64,000 nucleotides of DNA from Geobacter sp. SVR (GCF_016865365.1 NZ_AP024469.1:2324501-2388500); one strand, 5' to 3'; positions 8,731 through 17,822 are shown, numbered from the stretch's first letter. Program-made: numbers and translations. Notes: generated from the letters alone by a model not told the origin.

Positions 8731-9156
8731 TCATTGCTTCATCCACGAGGTTTTTGTCTCAAGCAGCATCCCATCTTCCCGTGTGGCCTGGGAAAGGCTC
8801 CCCGCTTCGGCTTGAATACAGATGAAATACAGGTCTTCAGTGCCGGCCTTCCACGCCCGTTCCCCTTCGGGCGCCACACGGATCAGACTGCCTTCGCCGA
8901 TCGGGAATTCTTCGCCGTCGATGTAGAAAATCCCGCTGCCTCGCAGCACGATGTACAGCTCTTCGTTCTTCTTGTGGCTGTGGACAAAGGGCATTCCCTT
9001 GCCGGCCGGCAGACGGTTGAGCGACACCTCACAACCAGTCAGCCCCAGGTTTTCGCCGACGAAATACTTGCCGTGGAACCCGAGAAAATCCCGCTCCAGC
9101 AGGGTTGCGAATGAACCGAGGTGCTCGGCGCTGTGGTTTTTGCCTTGAACGATCAT
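8731..9156 (-). CDS. Cupin-domain protein
   Basis: Small single-domain cupin of 141 residues. The first cupin motif is present as PFVHSHKKNEELYIVLRG, with metal-ligand histidines and a glutamate. The second is degenerate: GSLIRVAPEGERAWKAG lacks the usual histidine. The start at 9156 is chosen because GGAGGA lies just upstream of it; a second ATG at 9171 overlaps that ribosome site. An operator-like palindrome lies at 9179-9194. The substrate is unknown. Confidence 0.85.
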   Translation of the reverse strand: MIVQGKNHSAEHLGSFATLLERDFLGFHGKYFVGENLGLTGCEVSLNRLPAGKGMPFVHSHKKNEELYIVLRGSGIFYIDGEEFPIGEGSLIRVAPEGERAWKAGTEDLYFICIQAEAGSLSQATREDGMLLETKTSWMKQ

Positions 9157-9178
9157 GATTTCCTCCTCCATGGTTATA

Positions 9179-9194
9179 TGGACCGCTTAGTCCA
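9179..9194. promoter_or_regulatory. Palindromic operator upstream of cupin gene
   Basis: TGGACCGCTTAGTCCA has 5-bp arms (TGGAC/GTCCA) around six bases. It resembles the NemR-type box of TetR regulators (TAGACC-N4-GGTCTA), and the gene just upstream encodes a TetR protein. It lies 23 bp before the cupin start. Confidence 0.5.
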
Positions 9195-9211
9195 GAAATC
9201 TTCAAAAAAAA

Positions 9212-9802
9212 TCAGTCGAGCGCTCTCAGAATAACGGCAACGATATCGCGAACCTGCTGTTCATCAGCTCCCCCTTTGACCACGGTCTTCAGGCCTCCCA
9301 GGCTGCTGAGAAGGTAATTGGCCGCCTTGTCCGGATCCAGATCGGCAGCGATGTCCTGTTCGGACTGGCCGCGCCGTATCGCTGCGCCCAGGATGGCCCG
9401 CAAGCTTTCAAAGCCGTTGTTCACCTGAAGCGCCACCTCGCTGTCCTTGAGAGCAAATTCCGTGGCGGTATTCATCAGCAGGCAGCCGCGCCGCAATGCC
9501 AGCGGCTGCCGCGACTCGTTAGCCGCAGAGAGCAGGATCTGCTCGATGAAGGCACGTGCGGAGCGTGAAGCCGCAAATTTTTCGCGCAGCAGTTCATCGA
9601 CCCTTCCCCGGTAGCGTTCCACACAGCGCAGAAACAGTTCCTTCTTCCCTCCAAAAGCCTGGTAGAAACTACTTTTGGACAGCCTCATGGCAGTCAGCAG
9701 ATCGTTCAGCGAGGTCGCCTCATAGCCCTGGGACCAGAACAGCTCCAGCGCGGCGTTCAGGACCGTGTCAGGGTTGTATGTCAAAGGTCTGCCGAGCGAC
9801 AT
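9212..9802 (-). CDS. TetR-family repressor
   Basis: A 196-residue regulator. The N-terminal HTH (GRPLTYNPDTVLNAALELFW then GYEATSLNDLL and LSKSSFYQAFGGKKELF) is of the NemR/AcrR-like branch. The C-terminal ligand domain is helical and contains one cysteine (RRGCLLMNT), a position where NemR-like proteins sense electrophiles. The start at ATG 9802 is preferred over TTG 9820, because a palindrome at 9816-9825 overlaps the latter. It probably represses itself and the downstream cupin and SDR genes. Confidence 0.85.
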   Translation of the reverse strand: MSLGRPLTYNPDTVLNAALELFWSQGYEATSLNDLLTAMRLSKSSFYQAFGGKKELFLRCVERYRGRVDELLREKFAASRSARAFIEQILLSAANESRQPLALRRGCLLMNTATEFALKDSEVALQVNNGFESLRAILGAAIRRGQSEQDIAADLDPDKAANYLLSSLGGLKTVVKGGADEQQVRDIVAVILRALD

Positions 9803-9815
9803 GCCCCGTATTTGT

Positions 9816-9825
9816 ACCAATTGGT
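9816..9825. promoter_or_regulatory. Palindrome upstream of tetR gene
   Basis: ACCAATTGGT is a perfect 10-bp palindrome. It sits 14 bp upstream of the tetR start and shares the GGACC half-site on its minus strand with the palindrome at 9179-9194. This is consistent with autoregulation. Confidence 0.4.
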
Positions 9826-9924
9826 CCGAAATGTCAAAACAAAAAAACAGGATACGGTCGACGACCTGCTGAGAGGCCGCCCGATTTTGACGTGCATGAA
9901 TTACAACCTGCCTGAATCCCGTCT

Positions 9925-10173
9925 TTAATGTACTACGGCATCACGGCTGATATCGCACATGATGCAGCGCCACCCGTAAAATACCGTGCTGTAATAGATG
10001 CTGTTGCCATATCCCAGATGAAGGCCGATACCTGCAATGTCCCAGATACCTTTCCTGCCACAGCGGGGGCATCTGCCCGCCTGGCCGTCGTGAATCGGGC
10101 ATTTGCAGGCGACCTTCAGGGCGGCAACCTCCTTTGCAACGATATCCCGATATTGTTTGGCATTTTCGTACAT
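9925..10173 (-). CDS. Small zinc-ribbon-like protein of unknown function
   Basis: An 82-residue protein with five to six cysteines: CKCPIH, then CPRCG, and a later CIMC. These could form one zinc ribbon or knuckle. No signal peptide is seen. GGAGAA lies nine bases upstream of the start. A long structured leader with a terminator-like hairpin (10209-10238) precedes it. I do not recognise the family. Confidence 0.65.
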   Translation of the reverse strand: MYENAKQYRDIVAKEVAALKVACKCPIHDGQAGRCPRCGRKGIWDIAGIGLHLGYGNSIYYSTVFYGWRCIMCDISRDAVVH

Positions 10174-10208
10174 GACCGTTCTCCTTCCGGCGACCCATAC
10201 GAAAGAGA

Positions 10209-10370
10209 AAGCCCCGTTCCAGTGGAATGACGGGGCTTACCATGATGTATCGGATCGACTTTGTGAGATGGGCTTTCGTCATCACCTCCCGGGTGTGCGT
10301 CTTCGGGCTTGAACCCAGGGTATTCTTTCGCATCTCTGGTTTTATGGTAGCAACCCCCTGTATTTTTCAC
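10209..10370 (-). promoter_or_regulatory. Possible structured leader with terminator-like hairpin
   Basis: On the minus strand, upstream of the zinc-ribbon gene, AAGCCCCGT pairs with ACGGGGCTT (10209-10238) and a TTTCTCTTT tract follows. Before it is another possible stem, CCTGGGT with ACCCGGG. No known riboswitch consensus was recognised. It may be an attenuator or the end of a small RNA. Confidence 0.35.
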
Positions 10371-10615
10371 AAGAGTGCCGGGCGATAGAGAAAATGCGGT
10401 GCCGAGACATGCTTCTGAAAGCGGCTCACACTCTCACAAATCCTCCTCCGTTTCGGTTGTGCAAGCCACCGTTCACATTGCATAGAACGGGGAGGGGAGT
10501 ACACTTTTGAAAGAGGAACGAGCATGAATCGTGGCAATTCCAGTGTCTCATTCGTGTGATGCTGACGGGCACATGGTGTCGTTCCGAGCACTGTGCCGGC
10601 AGGGGTGAAAAAGAG

Positions 10616-11362
10616 ATGTCCGGCGGACAAATGGAACAGGAAATGGAAAAGGGGGGCGTTCTTCTGACGCGGCTCGTGCCGCCGGAACAGTGGGCCGTTT
10701 ATGATCCCGTGTTCGCAGAGGGGGCCAGGCGCGGTATAAGCTTCGTCATCGGCGGTGGCCTGGCTGTTTCCGTCTATTCTGGGCACCCCCGCAATACCAA
10801 GGACCTGGACCTCTTTGTGCGGCAGGAGCAAAGCGGAGCGCTCCTGGACATGCTCCGGGGGCTGGGCTTCGATGAGTATACCGAGCTCCCCTATGACCGG
10901 ACCTGGAGCTATCGCGCGTTCCGGCAGGGGGCTATTGTGGACGTGCTCTGGAAAACGCTGAACGGCAAGTCTGCGGTGGATGAACAGTGGCTGACCGAAG
11001 GCTGGGAGGTGACGGTCAGGGGGACCCGGGTGCGGCTGATTCCGCTGGAAGAGCTGATCGTGAGCAAGCTGTATATCCTGAAGCCGGACCGGACCGACTG
11101 GCCGGATATCCTGAATCTGCTATACACCCGGGTGAACGGTCTCCGATGGTCACGCCTGCTGGAGATGCTGGGGGATGACCGCCTGCTCCTGGGAGGGGTG
11201 ATGAGCGTCTTTCGCTGGCTCTGCCCCGGCCGGGCAGCGCTGGTGCCGGCTCATCTCTGGGAGCAACTGGGGCTGCCGCCACCCCATTTCGGCCCGCCGG
11301 CGGACCAGGACAAAATAGCCCTGCTTGCGGCCGGGCAGTGGTTCTGCGGAGCAGAGTCATGA
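10616..11362 (+). CDS. Nucleotidyltransferase-fold protein
   Basis: A 248-residue protein whose centre has the minimal nucleotidyltransferase signature: FVIGGGLAVSVYSGHPRNTK followed by DLDLFV. That gives the GG pair and two metal-binding aspartates, as in AbiEii/DUF1814-like and DUF6036-like transferases. A later D (IVDVLW) is the third carboxylate. The substrate is unknown, and no antitoxin-like partner lies upstream. The start is uncertain among ATG 10616, 10631 and 10643. The stop overlaps the next start by 4 bp, so the two are coupled. Confidence 0.75.
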   Translation: MSGGQMEQEMEKGGVLLTRLVPPEQWAVYDPVFAEGARRGISFVIGGGLAVSVYSGHPRNTKDLDLFVRQEQSGALLDMLRGLGFDEYTELPYDRTWSYRAFRQGAIVDVLWKTLNGKSAVDEQWLTEGWEVTVRGTRVRLIPLEELIVSKLYILKPDRTDWPDILNLLYTRVNGLRWSRLLEMLGDDRLLLGGVMSVFRWLCPGRAALVPAHLWEQLGLPPPHFGPPADQDKIALLAAGQWFCGAES

Positions 11363-12135
11363 AGATCGGCGCCATGAACCATCCCGCAGCGGACCCGGTG
11401 AACGAGATCCGCAGATTTGCCGCCCTGGGGCTCGATTTCGTCGACCTGACCCTGGAGCCGCCGGGAGCGGGATGGTGGCAGTGCGATCCGCTGACGGTCA
11501 GGCAGGCCCTGGACGACCATGGTCTGGGCGTTGTCGGACATACCGCCTATTACCTCCCCCTTGGCCATCCCTTCGAGGAGGTGCGCCGGGGGGCAGTGGA
11601 GGCCTTCCGCCGTTCGCTGGAGTTCTTTGCCGGAATCGGAGCGGCCTGGATGAACATCCATCCCGATCGGCACGCACCGATGCACAGCCGCACGTTCGTG
11701 ATCCGGCAGAACCTGAAGAGCCTTGCCGAACTGCTCCAGGTCGCCGAGGGGAGTGGGGTGGGGATCATGATCGAAAACCTGCCCGGCGACTTCAACAGTG
11801 CCGATCAACTGGGCCAGCTGCTCGATCCGCAGCCCCAACTGGGGCTGCACCTGGACATCGGCCACACCGAGCTGATGGTTGAACGGTGTACGCTGGAGGG
11901 CATTCTGGCCCGCTTTGCCGAGCGGGTCCGGCATGTCCACCTCCACGACAACAAGGGGGGCACTGCCGATCTTCATCTCCCGCTGGGGGCCGGCACCATC
12001 GATGTGGCCAGTCACGTGCGGGCAGTCAAGCAGGCCGGCTATGACGGCACCATCACCCTGGAGGTCTTCACCCCCGATCCTGACTACCTCAGCCTGAGCG
12101 CCGAAAAGCTGCGGGCCATGTGGGATGGCGCCTGA
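11359..12135 (+). CDS. Xylose-isomerase-like TIM barrel (AP endonuclease 2 family)
   Basis: A 258-residue sugar isomerase/endonuclease IV-type barrel. Metal-ligand motifs are MIENLPGD (Glu), LHLDIGHTEL (Asp/His), VRHVHLHDN (His) and ITLEVF (Glu). It could be a sugar epimerase or isomerase, or a hydroxypyruvate-isomerase relative; DNA-repair function is less likely. The ATGA overlap with the upstream nucleotidyltransferase gene fixes the start at 11359. Confidence 0.85.
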   Translation: MKIGAMNHPAADPVNEIRRFAALGLDFVDLTLEPPGAGWWQCDPLTVRQALDDHGLGVVGHTAYYLPLGHPFEEVRRGAVEAFRRSLEFFAGIGAAWMNIHPDRHAPMHSRTFVIRQNLKSLAELLQVAEGSGVGIMIENLPGDFNSADQLGQLLDPQPQLGLHLDIGHTELMVERCTLEGILARFAERVRHVHLHDNKGGTADLHLPLGAGTIDVASHVRAVKQAGYDGTITLEVFTPDPDYLSLSAEKLRAMWDGA

Positions 12136-12212
12136 CGCATGCCAACGGAGGAACAGGGGTGCCGGTTTCGCTCCCATCGTCTTGCTTACCGGGCGTGCGT
12201 TTGCATACAAAA

Positions 12213-12243
12213 AAGGAGGGCAGGGTGCCTCCCTGTCCTCCTT
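12213..12243 (-). terminator. Terminator after rhodanese gene
   Basis: AAGGAGGGCAGGG pairs with CCCTGTCCTCCTT with one mismatch. A run of A to the left gives a U tract on the minus strand. It lies 38 bp past the rhodanese stop. Confidence 0.85.
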
Positions 12244-12280
12244 CTTCGAATTGACGCATCTTTTTTCCGAGTTGTCCGTT

Positions 12281-12703
12281 CTATCTCCCGGTGGCGCACA
12301 TCTGCGGGTAGGGCCAGCCTTCAATGCCTTTCTCCAGAATGTACATGCGCTTCTCGTCCACACCTTTCGACTTCAGGTATTCGTAGGTGTTCTTGGCTCC
12401 ACCACCCCCCCGGGGGCAGACGATGACCACATCGTCACGGGAGCTGCCGATCGTTGCCAGCACATTTTCCAGGCGCTTTTTCTCCTCGTCGCTCTTGACC
12501 GGAAACGCGTTGGTTTCCACCGATCCCGGCAGATGACGCTTCGCAAATTCGGCCGGAACCTGAATATCCACCACGATTACCGGCTTTTTCGTTTCGAGCC
12601 ACGTCTTCATCGTCTCGGGCTTCACGTAATTGTACGACTCGGCCAGCACCGTACCGGCCATCAGTGTTGCCAGGATCACTACCATACAAACAGTTCTGAA
12701 CAT
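12281..12703 (-). CDS. Periplasmic rhodanese-domain protein
   Basis: A 140-residue exported single rhodanese domain. The signal peptide (MFRTVCMVVILATLMAGTVLA) probably ends at residue 21. The domain has VVDIQVPAEFAKRHLPGS and an active-site loop with cysteine (IVCPRGGGGAKN), which is glycine-rich and unlike the usual CxxGxR loop, so sulfurtransferase activity is unsure. The start at 12703 is chosen by GGGAGGA nine bases upstream. The gene stands alone with its own terminator. Confidence 0.85.
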   Translation of the reverse strand: MFRTVCMVVILATLMAGTVLAESYNYVKPETMKTWLETKKPVIVVDIQVPAEFAKRHLPGSVETNAFPVKSDEEKKRLENVLATIGSSRDDVVIVCPRGGGGAKNTYEYLKSKGVDEKRMYILEKGIEGWPYPQMCATGR

Positions 12704-12819
12704 CCTTTCCTCCCATGCGGTAAATGGTGAAAATTGTTCCATACCACACGGCAGTGGTCAAATTGGTATTTTCGTTGAATATGTTGCCAGCTATCGTCGT
12801 AACCGATGAAACGTGCCCC

Positions 12820-13653
12820 TCACGTCCCCAGAAACTCGAGCAGGGCCCGGTTCACCTCCTCGTAATGGGTCCAGTTCAGGCCATGCGGGGCCCCCGGCAC
12901 GACCATCAGCGTGCTTCCCTCGGCGAACCGGCTCATCTGCGCCGCCGATGCCGCCAGCGGCACGGTCCTGTCGCTGTCGCCATGGATGACCAGTACCGGA
13001 ATACGGATTTTCTTGAGATCGCTGCGGAAATCGGTCAGCCAGGCCCGCACGCAGTCGTGGGTACCGACCGGCGATGCGCCGGAGGCCATGTTCCAGCTGA
13101 GGCGGACCGCTTCCTCGCTGATCCGCTTTCCTCCGAGAATGTCGACATTGTAGAAGTTGGCGAAAAATGAGGCCAGAAATGCCGGACGGTCGTCTCTGAT
13201 CGCTTTCTGGATGCCGATGAATACGCTTTCGTCCACCCCCTCCGGATTGTCGGGGGTTTTCAGCAGAAAGGGGGGAATGGCAGCCATGAAGACCGCTTTG
13301 CTGATGCGTTCGGAGCCGTGGGTCCCGAGATAGCGGGCAACTTCGCCTCCCCCCATGGAGAAGCCAACCAGCGCGACGTCGCGTAGATCGAGCTTCGTTA
13401 CGATCTCGTGCAGGTCATTGGAGAGGGTGTCGTAATCGTAGCCGGATACCGGTTTCGATGAACGGCCGAAGCCCCTCCGGTCGTAGGTGATCACCCGGTA
13501 GCCCGCCTGGACCAGGACCGGCACCTGCCGCTCCCAGGATGCGCCGCTCAAGGGCCATCCATGAATCAGCACCACCGGCTGCCCGGAACCGTGGTCTTCG
13601 TAATAAAGGTCAATGGTGCCGGAATTTTCCCGGCCGACGGTAATGAAATTCAT
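12820..13653 (-). CDS. Alpha/beta hydrolase, non-heme chloroperoxidase-like
   Basis: A 277-residue alpha/beta hydrolase. The nucleophile elbow is GFSMGGG, the oxyanion region IHGWPLSGASW, the acid is in IHGDSDRTVP and the histidine in APHGLNWTH. The triad and length match cofactor-free haloperoxidases/esterases. The start at ATG 13653 has AAGGAG six bases upstream; the ORF remains open further upstream but without a ribosome site. No neighbour hints at a substrate. Confidence 0.9.
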   Translation of the reverse strand: MNFITVGRENSGTIDLYYEDHGSGQPVVLIHGWPLSGASWERQVPVLVQAGYRVITYDRRGFGRSSKPVSGYDYDTLSNDLHEIVTKLDLRDVALVGFSMGGGEVARYLGTHGSERISKAVFMAAIPPFLLKTPDNPEGVDESVFIGIQKAIRDDRPAFLASFFANFYNVDILGGKRISEEAVRLSWNMASGASPVGTHDCVRAWLTDFRSDLKKIRIPVLVIHGDSDRTVPLAASAAQMSRFAEGSTLMVVPGAPHGLNWTHYEEVNRALLEFLGT

Positions 13654-13860
13654 AGACATCTCCTTTCTTGCATCTTCGTGTTCCTGAGTGAAGGGTATCA
13701 CTTCAGGGGGTGATTTCAAACGGGCGGCGGGATATCCCAAGTGTTTCAATTCCACCGGCGTAGCCTGTCTTTTCCCATTACTGCCGGCGGGAGCGGCCAG
13801 GGTCACAGGAGACGGTCCAAGTCCCGATGGACCTGTCGGAGCATCGTGCACTGCTATGAT

Positions 13861-13983
13861 TTGATAGATATTGATACAGCATTGATGCGTGCTGTGACTC
13901 TGCTGACAGGATGAACAGGACAAGTGCTTTAGGTGTACGACTGAATTGAGGCTCTTTGCTTTGTTTTGATAGGTATTGACACA
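13861..13983. repeat. Two 18-bp direct repeats in a 490-bp intergenic region
   Basis: TTGATAGATATTGATACA (13861-13878) recurs as TTGATAGGTATTGACACA (13966-13983), with two transitions. The rest of the stretch 13654-14144 contains no ORF with coding character. The repeats could be binding sites for the divergent hydrolase or lipoprotein promoters. Confidence 0.45.
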
Positions 13984-14144
13984 AAATGAGACATTAAAAC
14001 GGAAACGTTTATAAATGTATCAAAAAGCCTCGGCAGCCGCGACCGACTCACCCTGGTGCCGGCTGTTTCGAGGCGGGCTAACTTGACAAGGGGTGAGTGG
14101 GGGGTGAGACTTTACACAGAAATGTACACCCAAGGAGGTGCCGA

Positions 14145-15293
14145 ATGGCAGGCAGACCGATTGCAGCGATTGTGGTGGCGGGATTGCTGTGCGCGATGCT
14201 GGCCGCACTGGCAGGCTGCAGTACGCTGCCGCCGAATGCCGACGTACCGGCACCGGTGGCCCGGGACCCGCTGATGGAATATGCCCGGCTGGCCGATCAA
14301 CCCACCGGCATTGCCATTTCGTCCGATGCCCGTATTTTCATCTCCTTCCCCCGATGGGACAAAGCCCCCGCCTATTCGGTAGCAGAGCTGCTTACGGACG
14401 GTTCCCTGCGCCCGTATCCCGATAGCTCGTGGAACCGCTGGGTGGGGCAGGCCGGCGACCCGCAGCTGTCGCAGCATTTCATCTGCGTGCAGAGCGTGGT
14501 TGTGGACAAGGCCAATAACCTCTGGATCCTTGATCCCGCCTCCCCCTCCTTCAAAGGGGTCATCAGGGGAGGGGCGAAGCTGGTCAAGGTGAACCTGGCG
14601 TCCGACCGGGTGGAACAGGTGATTCTGTTCGATGACAGCGTCATTCAGCCGAACAGCTACCTCAACGACGTCCGCATCGATACTGCCAGGGGAGTGGCCT
14701 ACATCACCGATTCAGGAGCAGGGGCCATTGTGGTCACCAACCTGAAGGACGGTACCAGCAGGCGGGTTCTGGCGAGAAGTCCTTCCACCAAGGCCGAGGC
14801 CGGGTATGTGTCCGAAATAGACGGGAAGCCGCTGCTGCAGGAGAACGGACGGCCGCCACAGATCCATGCGGATGGCATTGCCCTGGATTCCGGCGGGGAC
14901 TATCTCTACTATCACGCCCTGAACGCCAGGGGGCTCTATCGGATCGGGACAAAGTACCTCACGGATCCGGCCCTGTCTGCCGAGCAGATGGCCGCCCGGG
15001 TTGAAAAGGTCATGGAGACGAGTCTGGTGGACGGGATGCTGATGGATGAGGAGGGCAATCTGTACCTGACCCTTCCGGTGGAAAAGGGGATCAAGCGCCT
15101 GGGCAAAGACGGCAACTATACGACGGTGGTGCGCGACCCGCGCCTGCAGTGGCCCGACAGCCTTGCCCTCTCTCCCGACAAGGTGCTCTACATGACCGAC
15201 TCGCAGATCAACAAGATGCCGCGCTTCAATGGGGGCAAGGACCGGCGGGTGCTCCCCTACCGGGTGTACAAGATTCTGCTGCCGATGTTCTGA
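14145..15293 (+). CDS. Lipoprotein of the major-royal-jelly/dopachrome-tautomerase-like fold
   Basis: A 382-residue predicted lipoprotein. The lipobox is LAGC (signal residues 1-26). The rest is a six-bladed beta-propeller of the major royal jelly protein/yellow family, with repeats such as NNLWILDPAS, GVAYITDSG, IHADGIALD and VLYMTDS. Bacterial members are poorly characterised. The start at 14145 follows AAGGAGGTG by four bases. The next gene is cydA, 53 bp on; the two may or may not share a transcript. Confidence 0.85.
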   Translation: MAGRPIAAIVVAGLLCAMLAALAGCSTLPPNADVPAPVARDPLMEYARLADQPTGIAISSDARIFISFPRWDKAPAYSVAELLTDGSLRPYPDSSWNRWVGQAGDPQLSQHFICVQSVVVDKANNLWILDPASPSFKGVIRGGAKLVKVNLASDRVEQVILFDDSVIQPNSYLNDVRIDTARGVAYITDSGAGAIVVTNLKDGTSRRVLARSPSTKAEAGYVSEIDGKPLLQENGRPPQIHADGIALDSGGDYLYYHALNARGLYRIGTKYLTDPALSAEQMAARVEKVMETSLVDGMLMDEEGNLYLTLPVEKGIKRLGKDGNYTTVVRDPRLQWPDSLALSPDKVLYMTDSQINKMPRFNGGKDRRVLPYRVYKILLPMF

Positions 15294-15346
15294 AAGCGGC
15301 AGGTGCCGCTTTTCAGCCGTGAGTTCAGGTTTCCGGGGGATGCATC

Positions 15347-16675
15347 ATGGACAATATCCTGGCCGCCCGCGCCCTGATGGGGATTTCGCTCGGGTTTCAC
15401 ATCATTTACGCCACCATCGGCATCGGATTGCCGTTCATGCTGATGCTGGCCGAATGGCTGGCCCTGCGCACCGGAAACGATGAATATCACCGGCTCGCCC
15501 GCTGCTGGATACGCCCGGCCGGGTTGCTGTTCGCCATCGGCGCCGTCTCCGGCACCATACTCTCCTTTGAGCTGGGATTGCTCTGGCCCCGTTTCATGGA
15601 GGCGAGTGGTCCCCTGATCGGGCTGGCCTTCTCAATCGAGGGTTTCGCCTTCTTTACCGAGGCCATCTTTCTGGCGCTCTACATCTACGGAGAGCGGAGG
15701 CTGTCGCGCCGGTCACTCTTCCTGTGCACCATCCCGCTCGCCGTTTCAGCTGCGGCCTCGGCAGTCTTTGTCATCAGCGCCAATGCCTGGATGAATATGC
15801 CCACCGGCTTTCGCGTCGTGGATGGCGCGTTTACCGACATCCAGCCGTTCCGGGTGCTGGCCAACCCGGTGCTGGCCTATCAGGCTTTTCACGGCACCAT
15901 GGCGGCCCACGTTGCCACCGGCTTCGCCATGGCGGGCATCTACGCCCTGGCCATGCTGCGCGGTCGGACCAGCGTCGAGAACAGGCGCGCACTGACCCTG
16001 TCGCTGGCCGTGGCCGGCGCCTGCCTGCCGCTGATGTTTCTGTCCGGCGATTTTTCGGCGGCTTTCCTTGCCACGCACGAAAAGCCGAAACTGGCCGCTA
16101 TGGAGGCCCATTTTCGCACCACGGCCGGCGCACCGCTCATCATCGGCGGCTGGCCCGACCCGGCCACGCAACAGGTGCGTTACGGGATCGAGATTCCCCG
16201 GCTCCTCAGCCTGCTGGCCCACAGAGATCCCGATTCCGTGGTGGAGGGGCTGGACGCCTTTCCCGCCGGCACCACTCCGGACCCGCGCCTGGTGCATCCC
16301 TTTTTCGATCTGATGGTGGGCTCGTTCTTCATCATGGTTGCCGTGGCCGCCCTGTTCTGGTGGCTGCGCTGGCGGAGGAGATCGGTCCCCGAGGACAGAT
16401 GGGTGCTGCGGGCGATCCTGTCGGCATCCCCCTTCGGTATGGTCGCCCTGGAGAGCGGCTGGCTGGTGACGGAGTTCGGGCGCCAGCCCTGGATCATCCA
16501 GGGGCACATGCGCGTTGCGGAAGGGGCCACCACGAACAGCGGCATCGGCATCGTGCTGTTCCTGTTCCTGATCGTCTACCTCGCGCTTACCGCCGGACTT
16601 CTGAAGATGCTGCTCAAGCGGTCGGAAACTAAAGGCATCGATGCCGGGCAGGAGGGACAGCGTGTCGATACTTGA
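15347..16675 (+). CDS. cydA: Cytochrome bd-type quinol oxidase subunit I
   Basis: Catalytic subunit of a bd-type oxygen reductase that oxidises quinol and reduces oxygen. The 442 residues match the short-Q-loop (CIO-like) class. A haem-ligand histidine is His18 (GISLGFHIIY), and the quinol-site motif EFGRQPW is present near residue 383. Multiple membrane helices are evident. Together with cydB it would remove oxygen, useful in an anaerobe. It overlaps cydB by 14 bp. Confidence 0.93.
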   Translation: MDNILAARALMGISLGFHIIYATIGIGLPFMLMLAEWLALRTGNDEYHRLARCWIRPAGLLFAIGAVSGTILSFELGLLWPRFMEASGPLIGLAFSIEGFAFFTEAIFLALYIYGERRLSRRSLFLCTIPLAVSAAASAVFVISANAWMNMPTGFRVVDGAFTDIQPFRVLANPVLAYQAFHGTMAAHVATGFAMAGIYALAMLRGRTSVENRRALTLSLAVAGACLPLMFLSGDFSAAFLATHEKPKLAAMEAHFRTTAGAPLIIGGWPDPATQQVRYGIEIPRLLSLLAHRDPDSVVEGLDAFPAGTTPDPRLVHPFFDLMVGSFFIMVAVAALFWWLRWRRRSVPEDRWVLRAILSASPFGMVALESGWLVTEFGRQPWIIQGHMRVAEGATTNSGIGIVLFLFLIVYLALTAGLLKMLLKRSETKGIDAGQEGQRVDT

Positions 16676-17672
16676 ATTTCTTGCAGCGTCGGCCCTGCTG
16701 CTCGGGCTGGTGATGTATGCCGTGTTCGCCGGGGCGGATTTCGGCGGCGGCATCTGGACCGCCCTGGCCTCGGGACCCCGGGCCCGCGAACAGCGTGAAG
16801 CGCTGTTCCATGCCATCGGGCCGGTCTGGGAAACAAATCACGTCTGGCTGATCTTCGTGGTGGTGGTGCTGTTCACCGCCTTTCCCAAAGGATTCGCCCC
16901 CCTTTTCACCGCTCTTCTGACGCCACTGGTGATTGCCCTGGTCGGCATCAACCTGCGGGGGGCGGCTTTCGCGTTCAGGCATTACGGCCGGGAGACCGGC
17001 AGGGACGTGCCCCTGATCGCCAGGACCTTCGAGATATCCAGCGTGCTTACCCCCTTTGCCCTCGGTGTGGCGGTGACTGCCACGGCAACCGGCAGGATTA
17101 CGGTGCACTACGCCGCCGAAGCGGGAGCGACCCAGTGGCTGACCCCCTTTACGGTGGTGGGGGGAGTGACCGGCATGGCCATCTGCGCCTACCTGGCACC
17201 CATCTACATGACGGTTCGCACGACAGGAGGGCTGCAGGAGGATTTCAGGCGCTACGGCATGATCGCCGGCCTCGTCCTGGGGATGGTGACGGCTGCAGCA
17301 ATCCCCTTGGCCAGGGCGGATGCGCCGCTGTTCGCCAGCCGTCTCCTCGGCGGCTGGCCCCTGGCCTGCGTGGCCCTGGCAGTTGTTGCCGGCAGCACCA
17401 CCGAGACGATGCTCTGGCGTCGCAGATACCTGCTGGGGCAGATTAGCGCGGCCGCCACGGTCACTCTGACGATTGCCGGCTTCTGCGCCGCCATGTTCCC
17501 TGACCTGCTGACCGGCCAACTCTCCCTGTCGGCAGCCGCGGCGCCCCGATCAACGCTGATCGCCTTCTTATCCGTGCTCCCCTTCGGCATCGTCGTCCTG
17601 GCACCTTCGCTGATACTCTTGTATCGGGTGTTCCGCGGCCAGCCGGACCCGCAGCTCGGTCCGGAGCTTTAA
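16662..17672 (+). CDS. cydB: Cytochrome bd-type quinol oxidase subunit II
   Basis: Membrane partner of CydA, 336 residues. The family signature is at the N terminus (YAVFAGADFGGGIW), followed by ETNHVWLIFVVVVLFTAFP. GTG 16662 is preferred as start because GGAGG at 16651-16655 is six bases away; the in-frame ATG 16641 lacks one. No cydX-like ORF was recognised in the 150 bp that follow. Confidence 0.92.
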   Translation: MSILEFLAASALLLGLVMYAVFAGADFGGGIWTALASGPRAREQREALFHAIGPVWETNHVWLIFVVVVLFTAFPKGFAPLFTALLTPLVIALVGINLRGAAFAFRHYGRETGRDVPLIARTFEISSVLTPFALGVAVTATATGRITVHYAAEAGATQWLTPFTVVGGVTGMAICAYLAPIYMTVRTTGGLQEDFRRYGMIAGLVLGMVTAAAIPLARADAPLFASRLLGGWPLACVALAVVAGSTTETMLWRRRYLLGQISAAATVTLTIAGFCAAMFPDLLTGQLSLSAAAAPRSTLIAFLSVLPFGIVVLAPSLILLYRVFRGQPDPQLGPEL

Positions 17673-17822
17673 AAGGTTGTTAAAAAACGGGCATCTCGCC
17701 GCCATCCTCGTCAGCCACCTTGTGCGGCGCAGCGCTGTTTATACTCTCCATAGCACCACCGGTCCGCGGGGAGTCGCTTTAATCCTGTTACAGATCGTGT
17801 CTGATCGATAAGGGGAGGTGCC

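Noticed and set aside
10240..10370. Hammerhead-like GATGACGAAA in the leader
   Set aside because: The stem II and remaining core nucleotides of a hammerhead ribozyme are absent.
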